A stretch of DNA of 64,000 nucleotides from Spirosoma foliorum (GTDB taxonomy: Bacteria > Bacteroidota > Bacteroidia > Cytophagales > Spirosomataceae): NCBI RefSeq assembly GCF_014117325.1, contig NZ_CP059732.1:1674001-1738000 (forward strand), in the 5' to 3' direction. The notes under the pieces were generated by a model that worked only from the letters and a program-made list of their open reading frames with translations, ran no database searches and was not told the origin of the DNA. The number at the start of each line of letters is the position of its first letter. Position 1 is the stretch's first letter. Both the position numbers and the translations under genes were made by a program. This document shows, piece after piece, positions 51,120-60,376 of the stretch.

Positions 51120-52679
51120 ATGGCCAAATCGGTTAGTCTTTCAACGCAATCGCAGAATTGGGTGCTGGCGGCCATGATTCTGGCATCTAGTATGGCCTCT
51201 ATCGATGCGTCTGCGTTAAACGTAGCGCTACCTGCTATTCAGCGTAGCCTGAATGCCGATGCTACACAACTGGTTTGGGTTGTCAATGCCTATGCCCTCA
51301 TGCTGGCGGCCCTAATTCTGGTGGGCGGTGCACTGGGCGATCATCTGGGCCGGAAGAAAATAATGCTTGTTGGGATCAGTCTGTTTGTTGGGTGTTCGGC
51401 TGCCTGTGCGGTTGCTCCTTCCATCGAGTGGCTTATTGCAGCACGTACTGGACAAGGACTAGGGGGAGCTTTACTCATACCCGGAAGTCTAGCCATTATT
51501 ACTGCCTTATTTGATGATAAGCAACGAGGCAAAGCTATTGGTACCTGGTCTGCGGCTGGTGCCCTTACAGGACTGGCTGGCCCTTTGCTGGGTGGATTGC
51601 TGGCTGGAGAAGGACTATGGAGAGTCGTTTTCTTATTGAATATACCACTTGGGTTGGCAGCATGGGCAATTATTTATCGAAGCGTTCCTGAAAACCGGGA
51701 TGAATCGGCGAACGGGCCCGTCGATTATATAGGCGGAGGAGCAGCGTCGCTGGGTCTGGCCAGTTTAACCTACAGTTTCACTATGTGGTCGACGTTGGGA
51801 CCTGCCCAACCGGCTGTATATGGAACACTGATTGGAGGGATTATCGGCCTGACTGGGTTCGTCTGGTATGAGATGCGTCAACCGCGGCCACTGGTGCCCA
51901 TGTCGTTATTCAGCGTAGGCGCGTTTGCCGGTACTAACTTATTGACCCTCTTTTTATACGGTGCCCTCAGCATTGTCTCTTTTTTCTTATCCCTGAATCT
52001 AGTACAACTGCAAGGCTACCGTCCGGCGCTGGCGGGATTAGCGTTTATGCCGTTACCCTTGCCCTTAATTTTACTTTCTCGTTGGGTAGGTAAGCTATCC
52101 GATCAGTATGGCCCTCGGCAACTTTTAATTTCGGGCCCTATCGTTACTGGTCTGGGATTTTTAGGCCTCTCGCTGATAGGACTTACAAAAGGGGCTTCTG
52201 ACTACTGGCTCACTTTTATGCCGTGCGTGCTAACAATGGGCATTGGGCTAACACTCACGGTAGCCCCACTGACCAATACCGTAATGGGCGCTGTTCCGAA
52301 TCATTATGCAGGCACAGCATCGGGAATAAATAATGCCGTTGCTCGTGCCGCTGCCGTATTAGCATTGGCAGTCGCCGGATCGGTGGTTCTGGCGACATTC
52401 CGACATCAGTTGAGGCTACAAATCGACGGGCTACCTTTGCCTGCGGCTGTTGTTGAGGATTTACAAGCCAAATCTAGTCAGCTGGGAGGCACACCGATTC
52501 CGGCCGGAATTTCTGCATCAGGGCGAGCATCCGTACATCGGGCTATTCAACTGGCTTTCCTGCATAGTTTTCAGGTGATTATGTGGGTCTGTACTGGGCT
52601 AGCGTGGCTGAGTGCCATCATGGCTGCTTTTTGGGTGAAGCGTCGCCAGAAAAAGCCGCGTCCCCCCGTTAACCAATAA
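51120..52679 (+). CDS. MFS exporter, DHA2 family (14 TM)
   Basis: The 519-residue protein has 14 predicted membrane helices. DHA2 motifs are present: VNVALPAIQ-like ALNVALPAIQRSLNADATQLVWVVNAY, LGDHLGRKKIMLVG and GAALTGLAGPLLGGLLAG (motif C, antiporter signature). It exports drugs, dyes or toxic metabolites using the proton gradient. It directly follows an HxlR regulator, so induction by the exported toxicant is likely. It converges on the second DHA2 gene with a 91-base space that shows nothing else. Confidence 0.92.
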   Translation: MAKSVSLSTQSQNWVLAAMILASSMASIDASALNVALPAIQRSLNADATQLVWVVNAYALMLAALILVGGALGDHLGRKKIMLVGISLFVGCSAACAVAPSIEWLIAARTGQGLGGALLIPGSLAIITALFDDKQRGKAIGTWSAAGALTGLAGPLLGGLLAGEGLWRVVFLLNIPLGLAAWAIIYRSVPENRDESANGPVDYIGGGAASLGLASLTYSFTMWSTLGPAQPAVYGTLIGGIIGLTGFVWYEMRQPRPLVPMSLFSVGAFAGTNLLTLFLYGALSIVSFFLSLNLVQLQGYRPALAGLAFMPLPLPLILLSRWVGKLSDQYGPRQLLISGPIVTGLGFLGLSLIGLTKGASDYWLTFMPCVLTMGIGLTLTVAPLTNTVMGAVPNHYAGTASGINNAVARAAAVLALAVAGSVVLATFRHQLRLQIDGLPLPAAVVEDLQAKSSQLGGTPIPAGISASGRASVHRAIQLAFLHSFQVIMWVCTGLAWLSAIMAAFWVKRRQKKPRPPVNQ

Positions 52680-52770
52680 GTAGTTTGATGAGGGGACGCG
52701 CTACGAATCCTGCTGATTGCCGAAGCGTGCATCTCGCATAATCCAACATAGTACACTCGTAAAATACTCT

Positions 52771-54378
52771 TTAGTGAGCCTCCGACATAGCTTTGGCGGC
52801 CAAGGCAATCTCGGCTGCCGATTTCTTTTTGGTGCGCAAGAAATAAACCAGGGGCAGTATCAAGAGAAAGAAGATGCCCACCAGCCGAAACGTGTCCAGG
52901 TAAGCCAATAGATAAGCCTGTTTATCGACGGTAAGGTCCAGCAGCTTATAGGCCCGTTGACTAGCGCCCCCCATCATATTGAGTCGCTCGGTAAGTAGAG
53001 GGTTGCTCGGGTCCAGATTACTCACCAGATCGCCCCGATGCTGGGCATAACTGCGGGTAACAAAGGTGTTGGCTAGTGCAATACCGAATGCGCCCCCCAA
53101 TTGCCGAATCATATTGTTGAGCGCAATGGCCGACGGGAAATCTTGGGGAGGTAGTCCGGCTACTGCCTGATTAATCAGGGGTAGTTGCAACATCGTGACG
53201 CCAAATACCCGCATCATTTGCGCCCAGAAAAAATCCCATTGGTTCGCCTGCCCGTTCAGTGTGCCACTATAAAAGCCGAACACAACAAATGTACACATCC
53301 CGATAATGATAAAGGGCAGGGGAGAAGCCCCAGTCGATAAACGCCGACCGATAAGCGGAAACAGGGGAATACCAACCAACGTAGGCCAAAGTAGAGAAAG
53401 CCCCGTCATGGTAGGTGTGAAGCCGTTGATACGTTGTACCAGAACTGGGTAGACGAACACAGAGGTAAACAACCCAAGTCCGGCAACAAAACTGAAAATG
53501 GTCGTTACGCCCAGCGTCCCTTTTGAGAGAACACGCAGATTGACAACGGGATGGTCGGTGGTCAATTGCCGCCAGATGAAACCAACCATGCCAACCACAG
53601 CTGCTATCGTAAAGGTTACGATCGTTTTCGACTCAAACCAATCGTCGGATTGCCCTTTTTCCAGCACATATTGTAGCGAACCGACGCCCACGGCCAGCAG
53701 GGTAATACCCAGATAGTCAATCTTGATTTGACTCTTACGTGTACCCTCACCGGGCTTCTTGGCAATGTAAAGGAACGTAAGAATGGTCGCGACGATACCG
53801 ACAGGTACGTTCACGTAAAAGATGTAAGACCAGTGGTAGTTTTCGACAATAACTCCTCCCAGAAATGGCCCTAATGTTGGCCCGAGGATGATACCCATGC
53901 CAAAAATACCGGAAGCGACTCCTCGTTTGGCGGGTGGAAACGCATCAAAAATGATTCCCTGAGACGTAGACAACAAGGCCCCACCACCGATGCCCTGGAT
54001 AAATCGCCAGAGGACAAGTTGCCATAAACTGGTTGAACTGGCACAGAAATAGGACGCAGCCGTAAACAGAACAATGGAGGCCAGATAGTACTTTTTACGA
54101 CCAAAATACTCGGCCAGAAAGCCCGTCATGGGAATAATGATCACGTTGGCAATGGCGTAGGAGGTAACCACCCAGGCAACGTCTTCGATAGTGGCCCCTA
54201 AGGCTCCGGCAATTTCATTCAGGGCTACGTTGACGATGGTAACGTCGATCAATTCCATCACTGCGGCCGTAATAGCCGTGACGACGATAATAACACGAAG
54301 CAATCCTGTTGGGAGGGCAGGCGCTTGAGCAGCTAATGGTTGTTGCATAGTACGTATAGAGACATTAGAATAACCCAT
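52771..54378 (-). CDS. MFS exporter, DHA2/EmrB-QacA family (14 TM)
   Basis: The 535-residue protein has 14 membrane helices, motif D1 (ELIDVTIVNVALNEIAGALG), FLAEYFGRKKYYLAS, and motif C ILGPTLGPFLGGVIVENYHW. It is close to EmrB, which normally works with an EmrA adaptor and TolC; no such genes lie beside it. The start may be ATG 54348 (MQQPLAAQAP), which removes ten residues. Divergent from the ApbE gene across about 170 bases. Confidence 0.92.
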   Translation of the reverse strand: MGYSNVSIRTMQQPLAAQAPALPTGLLRVIIVVTAITAAVMELIDVTIVNVALNEIAGALGATIEDVAWVVTSYAIANVIIIPMTGFLAEYFGRKKYYLASIVLFTAASYFCASSTSLWQLVLWRFIQGIGGGALLSTSQGIIFDAFPPAKRGVASGIFGMGIILGPTLGPFLGGVIVENYHWSYIFYVNVPVGIVATILTFLYIAKKPGEGTRKSQIKIDYLGITLLAVGVGSLQYVLEKGQSDDWFESKTIVTFTIAAVVGMVGFIWRQLTTDHPVVNLRVLSKGTLGVTTIFSFVAGLGLFTSVFVYPVLVQRINGFTPTMTGLSLLWPTLVGIPLFPLIGRRLSTGASPLPFIIIGMCTFVVFGFYSGTLNGQANQWDFFWAQMMRVFGVTMLQLPLINQAVAGLPPQDFPSAIALNNMIRQLGGAFGIALANTFVTRSYAQHRGDLVSNLDPSNPLLTERLNMMGGASQRAYKLLDLTVDKQAYLLAYLDTFRLVGIFFLLILPLVYFLRTKKKSAAEIALAAKAMSEAH

Positions 54379-54551
54379 CCCCAGCCGTAATAATTTCCCT
54401 CAATTGAAAACTGTAATGAGGTTATAATGTGGGCTATTCGCTTAGAAACCGTGCTATAACCAGTTGTAAACCGAATTGGCTCACCCCTAATTTTAAGGTA
54501 AGCGTGTACGGAGCTACCTAAACAATGAGAAAGCTTGCCGATTTTTGCCGC

Positions 54552-55538
54552 ATGAAACAAGCCTTCCTATTCGTTCTACTTTTAATCGACTTCAGTGCTA
54601 CAGCTCAAGTATTGCGAAAAAGAACCGTTAAACTCATGGGTAGCCGGTTCGACATTACCATTGTGGCTATCGATTCACTAACCGCCGAACAGAATATTGA
54701 CACGGTAATTGCTGAAGTGACGCGGATTGAAAACCTGATTTCGGACTGGCGAGCAAATACGCAAATTTCGCAAGTCAACAGAAACGCTGGCATTGCCCCG
54801 GTTAAGGTCGATGCCGAAGTAGTTGCCCTAACCGAAAGGGCATTGCATTTCTCCAAAACCACGAATGGAGCTTTTGACATTAGCTTTGCGGCCATGGATC
54901 GAATCTGGAAATTCGACGGCTCGATGACAAAAATGCCCACAGCTGAAGCCATCAGGAAATCGGTCGAGAAAGTTGGCTACAAATACATCATCCTGGATCG
55001 GGAGAAATCGACCATTTTTCTGTCGCGCAAAGGCATGAAAATTGGTTTTGGAGCCTTAGGCGAAGGCTATGCTGCCGATCGTTGCCGTGAGATGATGTTG
55101 GCTCGGGGAATCAAGGCGGGTATTGTCAATGGTTCGGGTGATATGAATACTTGGGGGAAACAACCCGATGGGCGCGACTGGTCGGTGGGCATTACGAATC
55201 CATTGCATAAAGATACCGTATTCGCCATTGTTCCGCTCCGGAAGAGCGCAGTGGTAACCTCCGGGAGTTACGAAAAATTCGTAGTCTTCAACGGGAAGCG
55301 GTATGCTCACATCATCAACCCCAGATCAGGATACCCCGCTACCGGCCTGAGTAGCGTGACGGTCTTCGGGCCTAGTGCCGAAACGGCCAATGGGTTCAGT
55401 ACGTCGCTCATGGTATTGGGCAAAGTAGCCGGATTAAAACTGATTCGAAAGTACCCAGAATACAGCTACATCCTTATTGCCGATGATGGTGAGGTTATTT
55501 CTTCCAGAGATTTAGGTTTGAAAAAGAAGCGGTTATAG
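54552..55538 (+). CDS. apbE: FAD:protein FMN transferase (ApbE family)
   Basis: From ATG 54552 the product is 328 residues with a Sec signal (IDFSATAQ). The start at 54525 would add nine residues before the signal and is rejected. Family motifs are TTNGAFDISFAAM, KIGFGALGEGYAADR, GSGDMNTWG, and HIINPRSGYP with NGFSTSLMVLG. ApbE uses FAD and a metal to attach FMN to a Thr/Ser in exported proteins. A DUF2271 protein and a PepSY reductase are encoded nearby on the other strand, giving likely client proteins. Confidence 0.92.
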   Translation: MKQAFLFVLLLIDFSATAQVLRKRTVKLMGSRFDITIVAIDSLTAEQNIDTVIAEVTRIENLISDWRANTQISQVNRNAGIAPVKVDAEVVALTERALHFSKTTNGAFDISFAAMDRIWKFDGSMTKMPTAEAIRKSVEKVGYKYIILDREKSTIFLSRKGMKIGFGALGEGYAADRCREMMLARGIKAGIVNGSGDMNTWGKQPDGRDWSVGITNPLHKDTVFAIVPLRKSAVVTSGSYEKFVVFNGKRYAHIINPRSGYPATGLSSVTVFGPSAETANGFSTSLMVLGKVAGLKLIRKYPEYSYILIADDGEVISSRDLGLKKKRL

Positions 55539-55639
55539 ATGCAGATTGTGCCTTTATCTGTAAGTACAAATCTCGGATGCTGGCAGAGTAACCCCTGCGG
55601 GGTGACCTGTCAATAGTTCTACCACATACCCCCAACGTG

Positions 55640-55693
55640 AAGCGCCGTAGGTGCGACCTAATTGTCTCTATATGGGTCGCACCTACGGCGCTT
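55640..55693. repeat. Perfect 19-bp-arm hairpin, core shared with the 46818-47150 foldback
   Basis: AAGCGCCGTAGGTGCGACC (55640-55658) pairs exactly with 55675-55693. The flanks contain CCTGTCAATAG on the left and CTATTAACAGG on the right, also present in the larger element. Past the right flank a degenerate third arm, AGGTCGCACCTATGGTGCT, is visible (55725-55743). So it is a second, partly eroded copy of one family. Confidence 0.85.
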
Positions 55694-55789
55694 ACTGGTT
55701 GGAATAGATCTATTTTTCTATTAACAGGTCGCACCTATGGTGCTGTAATATCGGTCTATAGAACACAAGACACGGTGAAGATAAATCGC

Positions 55790-57985
55790 TCAATAACAGT
55801 CCATCAGCACCAGACTGTGTGATTGATAGACACTTACACTTTGGCCCAGTTTGGTTTGGCAGATGGATTCGAGTAGTTCAAGGACATCCTTTTGCATCGC
55901 CAGCGAGCCGCAGATCATTAGTACCCCTTTCATGAGTAATGTATTGGCAATGAAGTCGGCATCTTTGGCGAGGAGATCGCTAACGTACTGCTTTTCGCCT
56001 TCCCGTGAATAAGCCACGTGCAGGTTGGTGAGCTTTTGAGCTGACTGGCTTTCTGTCAAAAACGCCTGATAAAGTCCAAACGATGCGCTTTGCCGGAAAC
56101 CACAGTACAAATGACAGGGAGTCTGCTGCTTATTCTGGCTGATCATACCCAAAAACGGAGCAATACCCGTCCCATTCGCAATCATAACCACAACCGGGGC
56201 TTTTGCTGGGAAATGGAAATGCTCGTTTTTGACAAGGCGTGCCTGAGTGGTTTCGCCCGGTGTTAACGCATGCAAGAAGCTGGACCCCAATCCGCCCGGA
56301 TGCAATCGGACACTCAGTTGAATGGCTTGATCAACTATTCCAATTGAATACAACCGCTCCCGGTGGTCATTGCCGGGGTAGATCGCCAGCAAATCGCCTG
56401 ACGTCACACTCTGGCGAGATTTAGGCTGCAATTGGAGCAGAAATGTACCATCGGGTTCAGACGTTCGGGTGTTGTTGACGACGGTTAGCGTATCCAAACG
56501 ACGTGTTGGCGATTTCAGTAAGTCGGACGAAATAGTAATGGGGATATTCGCCTGTTGTGACCAGGCTTCGGCCCATAACCCAAATTCGTCCAGCGCCTTA
56601 TCGTTCACCGTATGTATATCTACAAACGGAACAGCCCAGGCCTGTCGAGACAGTAGTTGATTCACCTCGAAGGCAAACTTGCAGAAATCGGGATAGGCAT
56701 GCGACCCAAAACCAAGCACTGAATAGCGAACCGGTTGTTTCTGAGGGTACTTTTCTACCAATGCCGCTAATTTTTGGGCATTGGTTGGGGCATCACCGAG
56801 CCCGTAAGTAGCCGTCAGCACAATCAAGTATTCTGCGTTCGGGGAAAGGGCGTAGTTGTTAAGTTCGGTCAGGAAAGATTTTTCGCCCTGTTTGAGTAAT
56901 TGTTGATGAATGATCTGGGCAAATCGGTACGTACTGCCATTCTCCGAACCCACCAGAATGATAAATCGGCTCTCGTTGGCGGTATACTTGTTCTTGACAC
57001 GATTAGCCAGCCGTTTCCAGGTAATGACAAAGCCAGAATAAATGAAAAATAGGATGTTACCAGATGCGATGGCCAGAATAATGGCCCAGATGACACTGCC
57101 TCGACCCGTGTGCAAATCTAGACTCAGGTTGGTGAGCAAGACGGCCGTTGGGTACTTCGTCTCATTAAGAATGTCGCCGGTAATCTGATTGACAGTCAAC
57201 TCCCGGTCATTGAGTTTTAACGTGTAAAACTCTTCAGGGTCTTCTGAAAATGGAAATTCAATGCTTTGGACGTCTGCCAGTCGCGTGTTCTTAAACACAT
57301 CAAAATCGGCCAGTTTTCGTTCCGGCTTTGATCGGATGGCATCGAAATCAATGGTAGAAGAGACTTTTTTCGTTCCGATTAAGTCGAACCGGGCTAGTGA
57401 AAGATAGGTGCCCGATAAGGCAATAACGAAAATTGGAATCAACGACAGGCGACCCAATACAACGTGGTAATACTGCGCAAAGTTGTCCCGTACAATTCGG
57501 GTGAAAAATCGTTTTAGGCCCCGTTGCCGCTGAACAACCAGCATGGTGCCGGAAACCGTAATGAGCAGTAACAGAAACGCCGTTAATCCGATAAAAAATC
57601 GACCCGCTTCGTGCAAAAATAATGAACGATGCAACGCCGTGACCCACTCGAAAAATTCATTCTGTTTGGTTGGTACGCCCAGCGATTTGCCCGTTTGTGG
57701 ATCAACGTAAACCGTCAGGTTTTTACCATCGGCATCGCTTCCCTTGATCTGTACAAACTGGTTGGCATCGACGCTTAACTCACTAATTTCAGAATAGCTT
57801 TTTTTGAGACCCGGTAGGGTTTGTGCCAGTGTAAGTTGATGGAAATTGTCGACACGATACGGTTGAAGTTTCTGCGTTACAGGTTCGAAGGTCAGAATAA
57901 TACCTGTAATGGAGGCTAGTGTCAATAAAAGAAAAGAAGATACAGCCAGGACTAAGTGGCTGTATCTCCAAACAGAAATGGTCAT
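55790..57985 (-). CDS. PepSY membrane protein fused to flavodoxin and FNR-type reductase
   Basis: 731 residues. A PepSY-TM region (about 1-330) has four helices (WRYSHLVLAVSSFLLLTLAS, FIGLTAFLLLLITVSGTMLV, VLGRLSLIPIFVIALSGTYL, VIWAIILAIASGNILFFIYS) and two periplasmic PepSY domains. Next are a flavodoxin domain from about 348 (IILVGSENGSTYRFAQII) and an FNR-type FAD/NADPH reductase half (RLYSIGI, GIAPFLGM). This is a sulfite-reductase-flavoprotein-like fusion: electrons from NADPH pass through FAD and FMN to the membrane PepSY part and then outward. With ApbE and DUF2271 nearby it probably feeds an exported flavin protein; the final acceptor is unknown. Confidence 0.9.
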   Translation of the reverse strand: MTISVWRYSHLVLAVSSFLLLTLASITGIILTFEPVTQKLQPYRVDNFHQLTLAQTLPGLKKSYSEISELSVDANQFVQIKGSDADGKNLTVYVDPQTGKSLGVPTKQNEFFEWVTALHRSLFLHEAGRFFIGLTAFLLLLITVSGTMLVVQRQRGLKRFFTRIVRDNFAQYYHVVLGRLSLIPIFVIALSGTYLSLARFDLIGTKKVSSTIDFDAIRSKPERKLADFDVFKNTRLADVQSIEFPFSEDPEEFYTLKLNDRELTVNQITGDILNETKYPTAVLLTNLSLDLHTGRGSVIWAIILAIASGNILFFIYSGFVITWKRLANRVKNKYTANESRFIILVGSENGSTYRFAQIIHQQLLKQGEKSFLTELNNYALSPNAEYLIVLTATYGLGDAPTNAQKLAALVEKYPQKQPVRYSVLGFGSHAYPDFCKFAFEVNQLLSRQAWAVPFVDIHTVNDKALDEFGLWAEAWSQQANIPITISSDLLKSPTRRLDTLTVVNNTRTSEPDGTFLLQLQPKSRQSVTSGDLLAIYPGNDHRERLYSIGIVDQAIQLSVRLHPGGLGSSFLHALTPGETTQARLVKNEHFHFPAKAPVVVMIANGTGIAPFLGMISQNKQQTPCHLYCGFRQSASFGLYQAFLTESQSAQKLTNLHVAYSREGEKQYVSDLLAKDADFIANTLLMKGVLMICGSLAMQKDVLELLESICQTKLGQSVSVYQSHSLVLMDCY

Positions 57986-58027
57986 AAATCAGGCTGCTTT
58001 AAGTAGGGCAACTGGGGGGGAATGACT

Positions 58028-58095
58028 AATGTAAAATGAATAATGGCTAATCGACGACTGTTCATTATTCATTTTACATTATCCATTATTTATTG
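58028..58095. repeat. Intergenic hairpin repeat of ATTA/CATT words (copy 4)
   Basis: AATGTAAAATGAATAATG (58028-58045) and its exact complement (58063-58080) form an 18-bp stem, followed by ATCCATTATTTATTGCC. It is the best-preserved copy of the family seen also at 5734, 7384 and 28250. It lies between the DUF2271 and PepSY genes in the same operon. Confidence 0.8.
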
Positions 58096-58103
58096 CCATC
58101 ATC

Positions 58104-58607
58104 TCAATTGCTTGTGTTGGGGCTAAAACGCACGTAGCGAATGTAGCCGGTTCCTTCACTCTTGGCTGAAAGAGCCTCTGTTGTGAGCGGGATTTCAAGG
58201 TCTTTTACGTAGTAGGGTTTGTCTTCCACACCACTTTCAAACCGTAATTTGTAATCCTTGTCAATCTTCGCGCTTTCGATTTCCAGTACGGTAACGCTCC
58301 GGTCACCGCCAGCCACCGAGGCCCCGGTTATGGCACTGATGTCGGTTTTTTTCTTGGCGTAAGCCTTATACCATTCTTTTATGTCGGGATACCATTTTTT
58401 GTTAGATCCGAGCACGTATAAGGTCTTATCATATCCCCCTTTGCCATTGATGAGCGATACCACGATATAAGCGCCTTCGCCCATGTAGTTGGTCATCTGG
58501 ATCATGCACTTATACTTCACAGTACCAGCTTGTTGCGCTACTGATGCGGATGGTTTGGCCAGTGTAAGTGCCAGCGCCAGTACGCCAATTTTATATAAAC
58601 AGGACAT
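58104..58607 (-). CDS. Exported DUF2271 protein, candidate flavinylation target
   Basis: 167 residues with a signal peptide (ASVAQ-Q at about 25). The mature protein contains YKCMIQMTNYMGEGAYIVVS and ends GYIRYVRFSPN, fitting DUF2271. The segment KTDISAITGASVAGGDRSV holds TGAS (residues 94-97), which resembles the [S/T]GA[S/T] motif to which ApbE attaches FMN. The gene starts 4 bases after the ankyrin-repeat gene stop, and the PepSY reductase follows. DUF2271 next to PepSY and ApbE is a recognised association for extracytosolic flavin transfer; the modification here is inferred. Confidence 0.8.
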   Translation of the reverse strand: MSCLYKIGVLALALTLAKPSASVAQQAGTVKYKCMIQMTNYMGEGAYIVVSLINGKGGYDKTLYVLGSNKKWYPDIKEWYKAYAKKKTDISAITGASVAGGDRSVTVLEIESAKIDKDYKLRFESGVEDKPYYVKDLEIPLTTEALSAKSEGTGYIRYVRFSPNTSN

Positions 58608-58611
58608 CGTC

Positions 58612-60096
58612 TTATTTCAGGAAGTTAACAGATATATTGTTTTTTGTCAGCGATTCATTCTCGCTCGCCAGATCGAAAGCAGTCTCTTTAAAGTTGGTCG
58701 AAATGTCTTTCTTCGCACCGATCGACAGTAGGTATTTCAGCAGGGCATCATCTTTCGAGATCATTGCTGCTCTGTGCAGGGCGGTCAGACCTTCTTTGTT
58801 TTTGCTATTCACGTCAATCTGGAGGGGTTCCAACCGTTGAACTAACGAAAGGTCATTTTTGGCGACGGCTAAATGGTAGAGGGTATTCCCGTTTTGTTGG
58901 GGCGCTTTAATATCCAGTCCTTTGCCCTGCAGCTCTTTTAATTTGGCATCAAAATCAGCTCCCGCCTGGGGGCCACTGTTGGGTCGGTAAGATTGCACCA
59001 GATAAGCAACCACGTTGTCGCCTTTTTTATCCGTTACTGCAACGTCAGCGCCTTTGCTTAGTAGATAATCCACCACTTCGGGCGAGTTGCTTTGAACCGC
59101 CATCGCCAGAGCCGTGGTGCCTTTTTGATTGCCCTGATTGATGTTTTTTACCTTGGGCTGTAACAACTCCAGCACAGCAATATCCCGATTGGAAGCGGCC
59201 GCATTCATAAATACCGTATTGCCATCTTCGTCGGCCTGATTTACATCGACACCTTTATTCAGAAAATACTGGATAAGCTCATTTTGCTTGGGTCGGCGGG
59301 CAATGGCGTGCAGCACATTTTCGCCACTCTTGCTGGTTACAGTTGGCTTAATACCTAGGCTTTCGAGGTACTGAAACACTTCGATTGGGGCAACTCCCTG
59401 ACGTCCACCCTGACTGGCCATAATCATAGCCGTTGCATTTACGGGTACGCCACGTTGTTGAAGCGCTTTGAGGGTGTTGATATTGCCGCTTCGGGCTGCA
59501 TAGCTAAATGCGTTGTTTCCAGCGGCATCCGTGCTTTTCAAATCCAGTCCTTTCGAGACAAAATAGTCCGTTAGTTTGAGGTCTTTGTCGTTGGCAATCG
59601 CGAGCAACAGCGCATTCGCACCCTCATGATTCAAGTCCTTTTTTAGATTGGCCCCATTTTGCAGACATAAGTCATATACCTGCGTATTCGGCTGACCGCT
59701 CCCGGCGGCAAAATTCAGCGGAGTAGCCCCGTGACTGTCTACCAGATTTGCTTTGGAACCCCTGGCAATCAGGTATTCCATAATCTCTACATTGCCCCGC
59801 AAAGCCGCCCAGTGCAGGTAGATACGACCGTCGTGCGTAAGTTTGGTAACATCGTTTCCGGGTTGCGACAACAGGTATTTGATCGTCTCGTTGGGTACCT
59901 GAGCGTTGATGGCCAGCACAACAGGGTCAAAACTATTCGGGTTGAATTGAGAAGGGCTATTTCCTTTCTCTACTTCGGCTTTAACCTGGCTGGCATCCGG
60001 CTTATTTTGCCAGAACGACTGGTCAAGCAGCACATTTTTCTGGGCCTGGGCAGACAGTGAAACACCCACCAAAATGGCGATAACTAATTTCTTCAT
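58612..60096 (-). CDS. Exported ankyrin-repeat protein
   Basis: 494 residues: signal peptide MKKLVIAILVGVSLSAQAQ, then about 11-13 ankyrin repeats (for example DGRIYLHWAALRGNVEIMEYLIARG, AGNNAFSYAARSGNINTLKAL, GNTVFMNAAASNRDIAVLELL, GLTALHRAAMISKDDALLKYLL). Ankyrin stacks bind proteins and have no enzymatic role. It is the first gene of the ankyrin-DUF2271-PepSY operon, with a 4-base gap to DUF2271, so it may hold or protect the flavin protein in the periplasm. That role is inferred from position only. Confidence 0.9.
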   Translation of the reverse strand: MKKLVIAILVGVSLSAQAQKNVLLDQSFWQNKPDASQVKAEVEKGNSPSQFNPNSFDPVVLAINAQVPNETIKYLLSQPGNDVTKLTHDGRIYLHWAALRGNVEIMEYLIARGSKANLVDSHGATPLNFAAGSGQPNTQVYDLCLQNGANLKKDLNHEGANALLLAIANDKDLKLTDYFVSKGLDLKSTDAAGNNAFSYAARSGNINTLKALQQRGVPVNATAMIMASQGGRQGVAPIEVFQYLESLGIKPTVTSKSGENVLHAIARRPKQNELIQYFLNKGVDVNQADEDGNTVFMNAAASNRDIAVLELLQPKVKNINQGNQKGTTALAMAVQSNSPEVVDYLLSKGADVAVTDKKGDNVVAYLVQSYRPNSGPQAGADFDAKLKELQGKGLDIKAPQQNGNTLYHLAVAKNDLSLVQRLEPLQIDVNSKNKEGLTALHRAAMISKDDALLKYLLSIGAKKDISTNFKETAFDLASENESLTKNNISVNFLK

Positions 60097-60269
60097 GCGA
60101 ATACACTCGAGTTGAGAGGCTAATTCAATGCGTTTAAGCCGCTCATGGACCTAAACGGGCTGCAAATTAATAAGATTGAATCTAAATAAGACTGTCGTGT
60201 TGCTACTAAATTTGATAAGGATGGAAAACTAGGTTGTGTGATTATACACTGGACGGGGCCGCCCGAGCG

Positions 60270-60345
60270 GTGGTATTCCGGCGTAGCCGCCTTAGCAGCT
60301 AATTGGCTTGATACAATTTAGCCTAACGGCTCAGCGGAGTACCAC
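60270..60345. repeat. Palindromic repeat in the gap between ankyrin and LytTR genes
   Basis: GTGGTATTCC (60270-60279) pairs with GGAGTACCAC (60336-60345) with one mismatch, and CCGGCGTA follows both arms (60278-60285 and 60347-60354). The 280-base space 60097-60376 holds this palindrome, a TTAATTTG -7-like sequence on the minus strand for the ankyrin gene, and no other gene. Confidence 0.5.
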
Positions 60346-60376
60346 TCCGGCGTACAACCCAATTGCCGATCAATTA

